A stretch of DNA of 54,245 nt from Spirochaetia bacterium (GTDB lineage Bacteria > Spirochaetota > Spirochaetia > Treponematales > Treponemataceae): contig CAAGGF010000123.1 of assembly GCA_900769325.1 (NCBI GenBank), positions 1 through 54,245 on the forward strand. The letters run 5' to 3'. The notes below the pieces were generated by a model that was not told the origin of the DNA, did not search any database, and saw nothing but the letters and a program-made list of their open reading frames with translations. This document shows, piece by piece, positions 41,092-50,057 of the stretch; within the stretch, counting starts at the first letter, position 1, and every line of letters starts with the position of its first letter. A program made the position numbers and the translations under genes.

Positions 41092-42705
41092 TTAATAAAC
41101 GCTTAAAATCTTTGAAACAGTTTCTTTCCCGATAATTTTAAGGAATGAAGCAAGACGCGGTCCCTGATCTTTTGCAATCAACGCCTGATAAAGTGCAGTG
41201 AACAAAACTTTTGCATCGATTCCGGCTTCTGTTGCAATGTCCCATAAAGCCTGCTGACAATCTTTGTCTGTTTCAAAAGTTCCGATTTTTGGAACGACTT
41301 CATCGCGAACTCTTTTTACTGCTTCAAGAACTGTTCCTTCTAACTGGGCTTTTGAACCGTCATTTCTAAGTGAAAAACAGAATTCCGGCGCAAATTCCGG
41401 TGCACAATTCTGAATCCAGTACCATGCACACGCACATCGCCTTTTAAGCCGTTCAACTTGTTCCGGTTTTACATCGCTTAAAGAATTTATTACGGCATCG
41501 ATATTTCCTGAATAAATCTGAAGAAGAGTCGTAAGCATTCTGAATGTAATCTGATACGGCATTACTTCAGGGATTTTTCCGTCAATCTGACTGAGCATAT
41601 AAATTCGTTTTTCTTTATTGTAAAAATCTTCACTCTTTGCCTTGTCGATTCCGTAAACGATTCTTTCTGTTTTGTCGTAATCTTCGTAGATTTTTAAAAC
41701 ATCAAGGTCAAAAGAAATTGAAAATTCTGTGTTCGGTTTTGTTCCTGCAAACATATATCGAAGAACTTCTGCCTGATAAACATCAAGTGCATCAGGAAGT
41801 GCGATTACATCTCCTTTTGAAGAAGACATTTTTCCTGAAACGCCTTTTAAATTGACAAAATCGTATCGCATTGTAACAGGAGCATCCCAACCGTAAACTC
41901 TTTTTGAAACAAGTTTTGCAGTGTCGTAACTTCCGCCCGGACTTATGTGATCTTTTCCACCCGGTTCAAAAACAACTTTTTCTTCGTTCCAGCGCATTGG
42001 CCAGTCAACTCGCCAACCAAGTTTAGCGCCTTTAAAAGTTCTGATGTCGGCTTTTTCACAGTTTCCACATTCGCATTTATAAGAAATTCCGTATTCGCCG
42101 TCGTAATCTGTAATTTGAGTTGTATCTTTTGAACATTTTCCGCAGAAAATCGAAACAGGCCAATAAACATCAGATTCTGTCATTTTGTGCTGTTCATCGC
42201 GGTATTCATTTAAACATTCTTTTATAAGGGAACGATTCTGCATCGCTTTTTTCATTCCCTCTGCATAACGGTTTGCACGATAGCGGCTCGCCTGATATAA
42301 AAATTCCGGGTAAATTCCTACACGCGGAAGCTGAACTTCGATGTCAACTTCATTGTGGCGGGGATAATTTTCATCTCTTTTTGTTGTATCAGGAACTTCC
42401 GTAATTGGAAAACGAAGATATTTTTCAAGAATTTCAGGATTCGGCATATTTGCAGGAACTTTTCTGAAAACATCGTAATCATCCCATGAATAAATAAAAC
42501 GAACATTTTTACCTCTGTCTCGAAGCGCGCGGACAACTAAATCTACAGTAATTATTTCACGGAAATTTCCAAGATGCACAGTTCCAGAAGGAGTAATTCC
42601 CGAAGCACATGTATAAAGTTCAAGATCGCCTTTTTCGCGGATAATTTTTTCAGCCATGAGGTCAGCCCAATGGCACAGAAATTTTTCATCAATAATATTA
42701 CTCAT
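41092..42705 (-). CDS. lysS: Lysyl-tRNA synthetase, class I
   Basis: A 537-residue class I LysRS. The HIGH-type motif is SGTVHLGN (residues ~38-45), the KMSKS motif is GKMSSSKGDV, and a zinc-ribbon-like insert has CGKCSKD...CECGNC. Class I LysRS is found in archaea and a few bacteria including spirochaetes, so this gene supports the taxonomic placement. It charges tRNA-Lys. No Shine-Dalgarno is present; TATTAT ends 6 nt before the ATG, so a leaderless start is possible. It diverges from an RsuA-like gene. Confidence 0.95.
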   Translation of the reverse strand: MSNIIDEKFLCHWADLMAEKIIREKGDLELYTCASGITPSGTVHLGNFREIITVDLVVRALRDRGKNVRFIYSWDDYDVFRKVPANMPNPEILEKYLRFPITEVPDTTKRDENYPRHNEVDIEVQLPRVGIYPEFLYQASRYRANRYAEGMKKAMQNRSLIKECLNEYRDEQHKMTESDVYWPVSIFCGKCSKDTTQITDYDGEYGISYKCECGNCEKADIRTFKGAKLGWRVDWPMRWNEEKVVFEPGGKDHISPGGSYDTAKLVSKRVYGWDAPVTMRYDFVNLKGVSGKMSSSKGDVIALPDALDVYQAEVLRYMFAGTKPNTEFSISFDLDVLKIYEDYDKTERIVYGIDKAKSEDFYNKEKRIYMLSQIDGKIPEVMPYQITFRMLTTLLQIYSGNIDAVINSLSDVKPEQVERLKRRCACAWYWIQNCAPEFAPEFCFSLRNDGSKAQLEGTVLEAVKRVRDEVVPKIGTFETDKDCQQALWDIATEAGIDAKVLFTALYQALIAKDQGPRLASFLKIIGKETVSKILSVY

Positions 42706-42759
42706 AGTTTTATAATATAGTAAAATAATTTAAAATTGGGAATAGGAAAACGAAAATTT

Positions 42760-43515
42760 ATGGAAACCGACAAAATCCTTGAACAGAAAATCGACCAGAT
42801 TCTCGAAAACTACAAAATTTCTTCAAAACGAAATGCTTCAAATTTCCTGCGCAACAACGAAATTCTTATAAATTCAAAAAAAATTACAGACAGAACTGAA
42901 AAATGCAATTCAGATTTTGCAGACATTTCTGTAAACAATCAAATTCTTCCAAAAACAAAAAATCTCTACATCATCCTGAACAAACCTCTCTGTTCCGTCT
43001 GTTCAACAAAAAGCGATTCCCATAAAACCATATTCGATTTCATAAGCGAAAAAGACAGATTTTCAGAAAACTGTGCACCTCTCCATTCCGCTGGAAGACT
43101 CGATTCACAAACTGAAGGACTTTTAATTCTTACCACGAACGGAGCATTCAGCCATTTTCTAACCGCCCCGGAAACTCATCTAAAGAAAACTTACCGCATT
43201 ATAATAGAAGAAAAAACAACAAAATCCGAACAGGAACATTTTTCAAGCCTTACAAAAAACGGAATCCTGCTTCCGCCTGAAAAAAAAGCCCCGGAATATT
43301 TTACAAAAAGTGCAGAATTAAACTGGCTTTCACCGTCAGAACTTGAAATGACATTGACCGAAGGAAAATTTCATCAGGTAAGAAGAATGATTTCCTGCCT
43401 AGGTCTGACTTTAAAATCTTTAAAACGCATTTCAATCGGTTATTTAAAAATTCCTGAAAACCTGAAACCTGGCGAATACTGTTTTTTCAACCCGGAAGAA
43501 CTTTTTTTTCAGTGA
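42760..43515 (+). CDS. RsuA-type rRNA pseudouridine synthase
   Basis: A 251-residue protein with an N-terminal S4-like RNA-binding region and an RsuA/RluB/E/F catalytic domain. The catalytic motif is HSAGRLDSQTEGLLILTTNG (Asp in GRLD), followed by KKTYRIII and EGKFHQVRRMISCLGL. Target is likely a single uridine in 16S or 23S rRNA. ATG 42760 is preferred over an upstream in-frame TTG at 42736; neither has a strong ribosome site. Confidence 0.85.
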   Translation: METDKILEQKIDQILENYKISSKRNASNFLRNNEILINSKKITDRTEKCNSDFADISVNNQILPKTKNLYIILNKPLCSVCSTKSDSHKTIFDFISEKDRFSENCAPLHSAGRLDSQTEGLLILTTNGAFSHFLTAPETHLKKTYRIIIEEKTTKSEQEHFSSLTKNGILLPPEKKAPEYFTKSAELNWLSPSELEMTLTEGKFHQVRRMISCLGLTLKSLKRISIGYLKIPENLKPGEYCFFNPEELFFQ

Positions 43516-43524
43516 ATTTTACTT

Positions 43525-43530
43525 TATAAT
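43525..43530 (+). promoter_or_regulatory. -10 box of the IlvY-like gene
   Basis: A perfect TATAAT ends 6 nt before the ATG at 43537, which would place the first RNA base at the start codon. No good -35 is seen 16-18 bp upstream, so an activator or extended contacts may be needed. Confidence 0.45.
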
Positions 43531-43536
43531 CAGAAT

Positions 43537-44439
43537 ATGAATCTTTACGAATTAAAGGCATTTGTTACTCTTTCAAAAACGCTTCACTTCGGGAAAACCG
43601 CTTCACTTGAAAACATAAGCCCTTCAGCACTAAGCAGAATTATTTCACGCCTCGAAGAAGAAAACGCCACTATTTTTCTTGACAGGTCAAACCGTTCTGT
43701 TGAACTTACAGAAAACGGTAAGCTTTTCGCTGAATACGCAAAGGAAACTCTCGAAAGAACTCAAATTCTCAAGGCAAAATTTAACGGCAACCAGAACCAG
43801 CTGACAGGAACGCTCCACATTTTTGCGTCCGTTACGGCGTGCTATACGATTCTTCCAGACTTTATAAAAAAATTTTCAGAAAAATATCCAAAAATCAGCC
43901 TTTCCGTTGAAACAGGAGATCCGGCCGGTGCAATTCAGGCTGTGCGGGAAGGACGCGTTTCTCTTGCAGTTGCAGCAATTCCAGAAGACGGACTTTCATA
44001 CCTTGAAACAATTTCCGTAAAAACGACTCCGCTTGTATACGCCGCTTCAATCGACGGACCTTACACAAAACTTGAAGGTTCTCCGCAGGACATTCTTTCT
44101 ACAACGCCGCTGATTCTTCCAAAAACAGGACTTGCCCGACAGAGATTCGACCAGTGGACAAAATCCCGCAATGTAAAACCGATTATCGCAGCCGAAACCG
44201 AAGGAAACGAAGCAATTCTTGCAATCGCACACCTTGGACTTGGAATCGGTCTTATTCCGCAGATTATTCTTGAAAGTGCACCTTACAAAAACAGTTTTGT
44301 CGTTCACGCAGCAAGAAATACTCTTGGATTTTACGAAATCGGTTTTATCCGTCGTTCAGAAATTTATGGAACTCACTCAAGCCGCCAGATACAGATTGCA
44401 GTAAGCGACATTCTTCACACTTATTTTAAAAAATTTTAA
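43537..44439 (+). CDS. LysR-family regulator, IlvY-like
   Basis: A 300-residue LysR-type regulator. The N-terminal winged helix is NLYELKAFVTLSKTLHFGKTASLENISPSALSRIISRLEEE; the effector domain begins LTGTLHIFASVTACYTILPDFIKKF, which resembles IlvY, the activator of ilvC. No ilv genes are adjacent, so the target must be elsewhere. The gene lies between an RsuA-type synthase and a UDG-like gene on the same strand. The family is firm; the IlvY label is tentative. Confidence 0.8.
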   Translation: MNLYELKAFVTLSKTLHFGKTASLENISPSALSRIISRLEEENATIFLDRSNRSVELTENGKLFAEYAKETLERTQILKAKFNGNQNQLTGTLHIFASVTACYTILPDFIKKFSEKYPKISLSVETGDPAGAIQAVREGRVSLAVAAIPEDGLSYLETISVKTTPLVYAASIDGPYTKLEGSPQDILSTTPLILPKTGLARQRFDQWTKSRNVKPIIAAETEGNEAILAIAHLGLGIGLIPQIILESAPYKNSFVVHAARNTLGFYEIGFIRRSEIYGTHSSRQIQIAVSDILHTYFKKF

Positions 44440-44448
44440 GGAATTTTT

Positions 44449-45177
44449 ATGACAGAATTTCAATGGAAAATTTTTTCAGATTTTAGATGCGAATTTAAGA
44501 AAAAAATCAGCGAATGGAGCGTTTTTTCAAATGAATTAAAAATTCTTCAGGAAAAATCAGCAGAAAATGACAAAATTCCCAATTACAAAATCGAAAATCC
44601 CGTCGTTTACAACCGTGCACTCGATGAAATTTCAGAAACAAGCGAAATAAAATTAATAATCTGTGCAGACAATCCTGGAAAAAACGAACAACTTTCCCAG
44701 AATCAAAAATATCTTATCGGTCAGGCGGGAAAACTCGCGGAAGGATTTTTTAGAAACAACAAAGAATTCAAAATCGATTTCAGAAAAAACGCAATAATTT
44801 TAAACAAAACCCCGGTTCATTCGGCAAAAACAGCAGAACTTAAATTTATTTATAAAAATTCAAGCGATGAAATCAAAAATCTTTTAGACGAAACGCAAAT
44901 ATGGATGGCAAAAAAAACAGCAGAACTTTCAGATACTCTGAACTGCCCGATTTTTCTTGCAGGCTACAGCGAATTAAAAAAAGGCGGAATTTTTACCATT
45001 TACAAAAACGAATTAAAAAATTCAATAAAAAATATGAATTCTGTTTTGGTTTTTCAGCATTTTTCGATGAACAGATTTTCCATCGATTTGAAAAATTTCA
45101 TGCAAAAAAATCCAAATCTTTCCAAGGAAGAAGCCCTGAAGCAGCTTGGACTTCTCCACCAGAAAGAAATTTTTTAA
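44449..45177 (+). CDS. Uracil-DNA-glycosylase-fold protein
   Basis: A 242-residue protein whose middle resembles the UDG superfamily: LIICADNPGKNEQ (motif 1-like, water-activating region), YLIGQAGKLAEGFF, ILNKTPVHSAKT, and a late VFQHFSMNRF (motif 2-like with His). Canonical UDG residues are not all conserved, so activity may differ. It begins 9 nt after the LysR gene with AAGGA upstream and is likely cotranscribed with it. It converges with ribH with only 3 bp between stops. Confidence 0.65.
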   Translation: MTEFQWKIFSDFRCEFKKKISEWSVFSNELKILQEKSAENDKIPNYKIENPVVYNRALDEISETSEIKLIICADNPGKNEQLSQNQKYLIGQAGKLAEGFFRNNKEFKIDFRKNAIILNKTPVHSAKTAELKFIYKNSSDEIKNLLDETQIWMAKKTAELSDTLNCPIFLAGYSELKKGGIFTIYKNELKNSIKNMNSVLVFQHFSMNRFSIDLKNFMQKNPNLSKEEALKQLGLLHQKEIF

Positions 45178-45180
45178 TTT

Positions 45181-45654
45181 TTAAATCTGCCTGATTAAAT
45201 TTGCCATTTCGATTGCACCCAGAGCACAGTCATAGCCTTTATTTCCGGCTTTGCTTCCAGAGCGTTCAATTGCCTGTTCGATATTTTCAGTTGTTATTAC
45301 TCCGAACATTACAGGAACACCGTTTTTAAGAGAAGCCTGTGCAATTCCTTTTGAAACTTCTGAGCAGACATAATCGTAATGTGTTGTAGAACCGCGGATT
45401 ACAGCACCAACAGCGATTACAGCATCGTACTTTCCGCTTGAAGCCATTTTATCGGCAATCAAAGGAATTTCAAATGCACCCGGAACCCAGACAGCCGTAA
45501 TATTTTTTTCATCAACTCCGTGACGAACAAGACCATCTACAGCACCGCCTAAAAGTTTGTTCACGATAATTTCATTGAACCTTGAAGCGACAATTGCAAC
45601 CTTCATTCCTTCAGGAGCAACAAGTTTTCCTTCGACCAAATTAATTTCTTTCAT
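45181..45654 (-). CDS. ribH: 6,7-dimethyl-8-ribityllumazine synthase
   Basis: A 157-residue lumazine synthase of standard length. The substrate-binding motifs VASRFNEI, WVPGAFEIPL, GAVIRGSTTHYDYV and FGVITTENIEQAIERSG are intact. It joins the aminopyrimidine and 3,4-dihydroxy-2-butanone 4-phosphate in riboflavin synthesis. It follows ribBA by 69 bp and would be under the FMN riboswitch. Confidence 0.96.
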   Translation of the reverse strand: MKEINLVEGKLVAPEGMKVAIVASRFNEIIVNKLLGGAVDGLVRHGVDEKNITAVWVPGAFEIPLIADKMASSGKYDAVIAVGAVIRGSTTHYDYVCSEVSKGIAQASLKNGVPVMFGVITTENIEQAIERSGSKAGNKGYDCALGAIEMANLIRQI

Positions 45655-45723
45655 TTATACCTCCGTAAAATCTGGAACACAACTTTAGCCAGATAAAAGC
45701 CGTGTAATTTCAATTTATAAAAT

Positions 45724-46932
45724 TTACAAACTTTCTGTAAAAATATGACCCATTTTATCGCGTTTTGTTTTTAAATAGAACCTGTCGTTTTCCTGAGGCG
45801 GAATTTCAATCGGTTCACGCTTTACAACTTTAAGACCAAAACCGTCAAGGCCGTAAATTTTTTCAGGATTATTTGTAAGAAGCCGAAGCGTTTTACATCC
45901 TAAATCGCGCAAGATTTGTGCACCAATCCAATATTCCCTTAAATCAGGTTTAAAACCGAGTTTTTCGTTTGCTTCAACAGTGTCATAACCTTGTTCCTGA
46001 AGCGTGTACGCCTTTAATTTATTGATTAACCCGATTCCCCTGCCTTCCTGCCTCATATAAAGAATTACACCACGGCCTTCTTCTGAAACTTTTTTCATCG
46101 CAGATTTAAGCTGAGGACCGCAATCGCACCGTTTTGATGCAAAAACATCGCCGGTAAGACATTCAGAATGAACTCGGCACAAAACATTTTCGCCGTCACC
46201 GATTTCTCCCTTTACCAAAGCAACATGATGTTCTCCTGTAATATCGTTTACATAGCCGTAAATGTCAAATTCACCAAATTCTGACGGAAGTTTTGCCTTT
46301 GCCTCCCGAATTACATGCTTTTCATGAAGACGCAGATAATCCTGAAGAGCCTTTATCGTTATAAATTTTAAATTGAATTTTTCTGCAAGCGTCCACAGTT
46401 TTTTCGTCCGCATCATCGTGCCGTCATCGTCCATAATTTCGCAGCACAAACCACATTCTTTTAAACCGGCAAGCCTGCACAAATCAACAGTCGCTTCTGT
46501 ATGCCCGTTCCTTACAAGAACTCCACCCTTTCTTGCAATAAGCGGAAAAACATGTCCTGGTCTTCTGAAATCTTCCGGCTTACTTGAAGAATCTACGCAA
46601 GCGCGAACAGTTATAGAGCGTTCAACTGCTGAAATTCCTGTTGAAGTTGATTTGTGGTCGATTGAAACTGTAAAAGCCGTTTCATGATTGTCAGTATTTT
46701 CTGCAACCATCGGAAAAAGATTCAATTTTTTTGCAATGTCATTACTCATCGGCGTACAGATAAGGCCTTTTGCGTGAACTGCCATCATATTTATATTTTC
46801 CTGAGTGGCAAATTCAGCGGCACAAATCATATCGCCTTCGTTTTCACGATCTTCGTCATCTGTAACAAGAATAATTTTTCCGGCTTTTAAATCTGAAATG
46901 GCTTCTTCGATTGTGTTGTATTGATAATTCAT
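45724..46932 (-). CDS. ribBA: Bifunctional DHBP synthase / GTP cyclohydrolase II
   Basis: A 402-residue fusion. The N-terminal RibB domain shows DDEDRENEGDMICAAEF and RPGHVFPL; the C-terminal RibA domain has RVHSECLTGDVFASKRCDCG (zinc cysteines) and LYMRQEGRGIGLINKLKAY. It makes the two entry substrates of riboflavin synthesis. ATG 46932 is preferred because GGAGG lies 6 nt upstream. The FMN riboswitch with its own terminator lies directly upstream. Confidence 0.96.
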   Translation of the reverse strand: MNYQYNTIEEAISDLKAGKIILVTDDEDRENEGDMICAAEFATQENINMMAVHAKGLICTPMSNDIAKKLNLFPMVAENTDNHETAFTVSIDHKSTSTGISAVERSITVRACVDSSSKPEDFRRPGHVFPLIARKGGVLVRNGHTEATVDLCRLAGLKECGLCCEIMDDDGTMMRTKKLWTLAEKFNLKFITIKALQDYLRLHEKHVIREAKAKLPSEFGEFDIYGYVNDITGEHHVALVKGEIGDGENVLCRVHSECLTGDVFASKRCDCGPQLKSAMKKVSEEGRGVILYMRQEGRGIGLINKLKAYTLQEQGYDTVEANEKLGFKPDLREYWIGAQILRDLGCKTLRLLTNNPEKIYGLDGFGLKVVKREPIEIPPQENDRFYLKTKRDKMGHIFTESL

Positions 46933-46962
46933 TTTTGCCTCCAAAATTTGACTAGGGAACTT

Positions 46963-47140
46963 AAAAAAGAAGCAAAAATGCGTATTGAAATCAACGGAAA
47001 TTTTACTTCTTTCATCCGGACTTTTACCGTCGGCTACGGAATTTCACCGTATCATGAAGAATTCAAAAAGAATTCTACTCGCTGGCTTACGAAAAAATCG
47101 TTTACAGCCGGTGGGGATTTTCACCCCGCCCTGAAGTATT
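46963..47140 (-). promoter_or_regulatory. FMN riboswitch (RFN element) with terminator platform
   Basis: Read on the minus strand, the conserved RFN blocks appear in order: CTTCAGGGCGGGGTGAAA, TCCCCACCGGC, AGCCAGCGAG, GATACGGTGAAATTCCG, AGCCGACGGT and AGTCCGGATGAAAGAAG. P1 is closed by TACTTC (complement of 47133-47138) and GAAGTA (47004-47009). The same GAAGTAAAA strand can instead pair with TTTTTGCTTC (46969-46978) ahead of six T residues (46963-46968), giving an intrinsic terminator when FMN favours it. It controls ribBA and ribH. Confidence 0.95.
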
Positions 47141-47226
47141 GCTGTCAGAAAACTTAAAAATCTGAAAGCGTTTTTATTCTACCAAATATAAAATTCTTCC
47201 GCAATAAAAATTTTAAGCATAAAAAA

Positions 47227-47865
47227 TTATTCGTCTTTAAGCCAGAGAGAAAGCTTTTGCTCAAGAGAAGAATCGCTTTTTTCATTTGACGGAATATTTA
47301 AAAGCTTCTGAACATATTTTCCGATTAAATCATTTTCAAGGTTTACTGAATCTCCGGCTTTTTTTTCTAAAAGAATCGTATTCTGTGCAGTATGAGGAAT
47401 TACGCTTACGGCAAAATCTGACTCAGAGACTTTTGCAACCGTAAGACTTATTCCGTCAATTGCAACAGAGCCTTTTTCTATTATAAGATTTAAAATCGAA
47501 CTGTCGCATTCAATATAAAACCAAATCGCATTTCCGTCTTTTTGAATTTTTGAAATTCTTCCCGTTCCATCGATGTGTCCGCTTACAAAATGCCCACCGA
47601 AACGACCTTCTGCACTCATTGCACGCTCAAGATTCACATGACTTGAACAGGATAACATTGCCAGATTAGAACGATTTAAAGTTTCATTCATCACATCGAC
47701 AGTGAATTCATTTTTTTCGATTTTTACAACCGTAAGGCAAACTCCGTTTACGGCAATGCTGTCACCGATTTGAGTTCCTGAAAGAATTTTATTCCCCTGA
47801 ATGACAAGAAACCCATTCCCGATTTTTTTTATTGTTCCAACTTCTTCAACGATTCCAGTAAACAT
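47227..47865 (-). CDS. ribE: Riboflavin synthase, alpha subunit
   Basis: A 212-residue riboflavin synthase with two lumazine-binding repeats: MFTGIVEEVGTI...GDSIAVNGVCLTV and HFVSGHIDGTGRI...GSVAIDGISLTV. It dismutates 6,7-dimethyl-8-ribityllumazine to riboflavin. It lies upstream of the FMN riboswitch, not downstream, so it is transcribed with the acyltransferase gene or from its own start and is not switched by the aptamer seen here. No ribD is in the window. Confidence 0.95.
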   Translation of the reverse strand: MFTGIVEEVGTIKKIGNGFLVIQGNKILSGTQIGDSIAVNGVCLTVVKIEKNEFTVDVMNETLNRSNLAMLSCSSHVNLERAMSAEGRFGGHFVSGHIDGTGRISKIQKDGNAIWFYIECDSSILNLIIEKGSVAIDGISLTVAKVSESDFAVSVIPHTAQNTILLEKKAGDSVNLENDLIGKYVQKLLNIPSNEKSDSSLEQKLSLWLKDE

Positions 47866-47895
47866 TTTTTATTTTAATTTTACCTTTAAATCTGT

Positions 47896-48798
47896 CTATT
47901 TTGAACGAGATTCTTCTATTTGATTATGCTGAATTTCTAGAATTTCCATAATTTTATCAATTATTTTTTGTTTTGGATCAGGTTCGTCTTGTGGAAGAGA
48001 ATCTAAAACCTGTTTTCTAAAAGATTTACACTCCAAAACAGGATGCGCTGTCAAAGTCATTACATCCTGAAGAACCAAATCACTCGTCATATCTTCCGGG
48101 GCTTCCGGGTTAATTGCAAGACAAATTCCATTTATTGTAACCGGAAGAACGATGTCAAAAAGCCTTAAATAAGAATCAATTTCTTTAAGACCTTTTTTTG
48201 TTTCTGGCTTTCCTGGTCTGTATCTTGTTCCGCTAGGGAAAACTAAAATCACTTTTCCTTCTTTTTTAAGTTCGTCCATTTTACGCATTGAAGCAAAATT
48301 GATTTTTCTTGCACGCTTTTCTTCTTCGATTTTAGCTTCTTCTGAAACTTGAGAGCCTTCGAATTTTTCAAGGCTTCTTGTAGGATAAATTACGACACGA
48401 GAATATGCTTCTGTGAGACAGCGAACTAAAAGACTGTCTTCGTTTAACTTCATTCCGGCTACAGCGACAATATTTTGTGCAAAATCTTTTGCCCAATCTT
48501 CACCATTTTTTTCAAGAAGATAAATAATTGCAGGAAGGTCAAAATTTGAATAATGCTCCATTAAAATTAAACCGGTTTTTCCGTTTTTTACCTGATTATA
48601 AAAATCTTTAAAATGTTCTGTATTTGAAATTCCTGATTCTGGCAAAAGATTGTCGTTTAGAAGAATATTGAAATATTCCCGAAGTTTCATATTTGCGGGC
48701 TGAAAAATGTTTGATTCGTCTATTTTTCCAGGAGCGACAGAATAATTTGCGGCCTCCTGCATGAGTTTTCCATATTGCTGTTTTAATGTCTGTGGCAT
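47896..48798 (-). CDS. PlsC-family acyltransferase
   Basis: A 300-residue glycerophosphate/lysophosphatidate acyltransferase-type protein. The catalytic block is LMEHYSNFDLPAI (H-x4-D), with FPSGTRYRPG (motif III) later and LPVTINGI (motif IV-like). No membrane helix is obvious, so it may be peripheral. It would transfer acyl chains in phospholipid synthesis. It precedes ribE by 30 bp on the same strand, a mixed operon. Confidence 0.8.
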   Translation of the reverse strand: MPQTLKQQYGKLMQEAANYSVAPGKIDESNIFQPANMKLREYFNILLNDNLLPESGISNTEHFKDFYNQVKNGKTGLILMEHYSNFDLPAIIYLLEKNGEDWAKDFAQNIVAVAGMKLNEDSLLVRCLTEAYSRVVIYPTRSLEKFEGSQVSEEAKIEEEKRARKINFASMRKMDELKKEGKVILVFPSGTRYRPGKPETKKGLKEIDSYLRLFDIVLPVTINGICLAINPEAPEDMTSDLVLQDVMTLTAHPVLECKSFRKQVLDSLPQDEPDPKQKIIDKIMEILEIQHNQIEESRSK

Positions 48799-48921
48799 AA
48801 ATCTTCCTTAAAGGGTGAATTTTAAAAGAATTTTTGAAAAGAGAATTTCTTAAGATATCTTTATTCTATTATACTAAATTATAACTGTCAACAAATTAAA
48901 AAAAGTGTTATTATATGACTT

Positions 48922-49602
48922 ATGAAAATTGAACACATAATTTTTGACTTAGACAACACGCTTTATTCAAGCACCGAAAATATGGACAAAGGGATTTCAC
49001 GGCGAATGCTTGAATGTGTACAAGAATTCTTCAATATCAGCATGGAAGAAGCAATAACTTTACGCCACAATAACATTCAGTTTTTTTCTACAACTTTAGA
49101 GTGGCTTCGTAATTCGGGGATGACTGATGTAGAATGGTTTTTTAAAAAAGTTCACCCGGAAAACGAAGCAGACGAACTTTCTGAAGACAAGAATTTAAGA
49201 CCTTTCCTTGAATCAATAGAAATTCCAAAAATAATACACACGAATTCTCCAAAAGAACACGCGGAAAGAGTTCTCGACAAATTAAAAATCAGAGACCTTT
49301 TTGACCATATCTGCGACATCCGCGAATGCGATTTTTTGGGAAAACCATATCCAAGTGCATTTGAAAAAGCCCTTTCTTCCTGTGGCGGAACAATTTCTGA
49401 CACAATTTTTATTGACGACATGCAAAAATATACAGACGGCTGGAAAGCCATAGGCGGAACAGGAATTCTAGTCGGAACTAAAAACGGCCGCCCGTTAGAC
49501 CCAAAAGCAGACGCCGTCCTAAAAAAAAGCGTAACTCCCCCAGGAAAAATCTTAAACATTCCTGACATTTACGCCTTAAAAGAAATCCTTGAAAAAATTT
49601 AG
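48922..49602 (+). CDS. HAD-family hydrolase (pyrimidine 5'-nucleotidase-like)
   Basis: A 226-residue HAD phosphatase. Motif I is FDLDNTLYSS, motif II IIHTNS, motif III/IV around GKPYPSAFEKAL and DTIFIDDMQKYTDGW. The FDLDNTLY and helical cap pattern resembles the SDT1/pyrimidine 5'-nucleotidase group. TATTAT lies 7 nt before the ATG and no Shine-Dalgarno is seen, another candidate leaderless gene. It stands alone, divergent from the acyltransferase. Confidence 0.82.
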   Translation: MKIEHIIFDLDNTLYSSTENMDKGISRRMLECVQEFFNISMEEAITLRHNNIQFFSTTLEWLRNSGMTDVEWFFKKVHPENEADELSEDKNLRPFLESIEIPKIIHTNSPKEHAERVLDKLKIRDLFDHICDIRECDFLGKPYPSAFEKALSSCGGTISDTIFIDDMQKYTDGWKAIGGTGILVGTKNGRPLDPKADAVLKKSVTPPGKILNIPDIYALKEILEKI

Positions 49603-49682
49603 GAAAATTTTTGGTCACTCGGTAGATTATTTTTCGGACAAAAAAAGATTTACAACCGAGTGATTGTAAATCTTAAAATTAT

Positions 49683-49755
49683 TGGGCCATCTAAGACTTG
49701 AACTTAGGACCAAAGGATTATGAGTCCTCTGCTCTAACCACTGAGCTAATGGCCC
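49683..49755 (-). tRNA. tRNA with CAT anticodon, probably tRNA-Ile2
   Basis: A complete cloverleaf is readable on the minus strand: acceptor GGGCCAT with ATGGCCC, D-loop AGCTCAGTGGTTAGAGC, anticodon loop CTCATAA, and T-arm TTCAAGTC. The anticodon is CAT. C4 and C5, together with the Ile2-like TTGGTC variable region, match the TilS determinants of tRNA-Ile2 (lysidine) rather than elongator Met. CCA is not encoded. Confidence 0.9.
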
Positions 49756-50057
49756 GAATAAATGTGATATAAGATTAACATAAATATTAATTTTTAGTCA
49801 ACGGTCCTAATTTGATTTTTCATAAAATTTAATTCCTTCCCTTCAACTTTTCCTCTCACGCGAGTGCTGGTGATTTTTTGGTGACTGTTTGCGGGTGATT
49901 TTAATTTACAGATTTTTTTTATGTGGTATCTTAAAGGCAGAAAAGAATTATGAGAAAGGGTGGATTTGAAATTTCTCATTGATTTTTAGACAGAGTAAAA
50001 ACTTTTAAAAATGGCGCCAAGTTTTTTATTCTTAAATTTACATTTTGGAGGCATTTT
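49756..50057. other. 302-bp noncoding region between tRNA and superoxide reductase
   Basis: No gene is seen. The region contains three GGTGA boxes (49869, 49880, 49894), two of them followed by TTTT and the first two 11 bp apart; a hairpin ATGAGAAA / TTTCTCAT (49950-49957, 49972-49979); and the palindrome TGGCGCCA (50012-50019) shortly before the GGAGG of the superoxide reductase gene. These may be control elements for that gene. Confidence 0.5.

Noticed and set aside
49683..49755. The CAT-anticodon tRNA as elongator tRNA-Met
   Set aside because: C4, C5 and the variable region favour tRNA-Ile2; Met remains possible but less likely.
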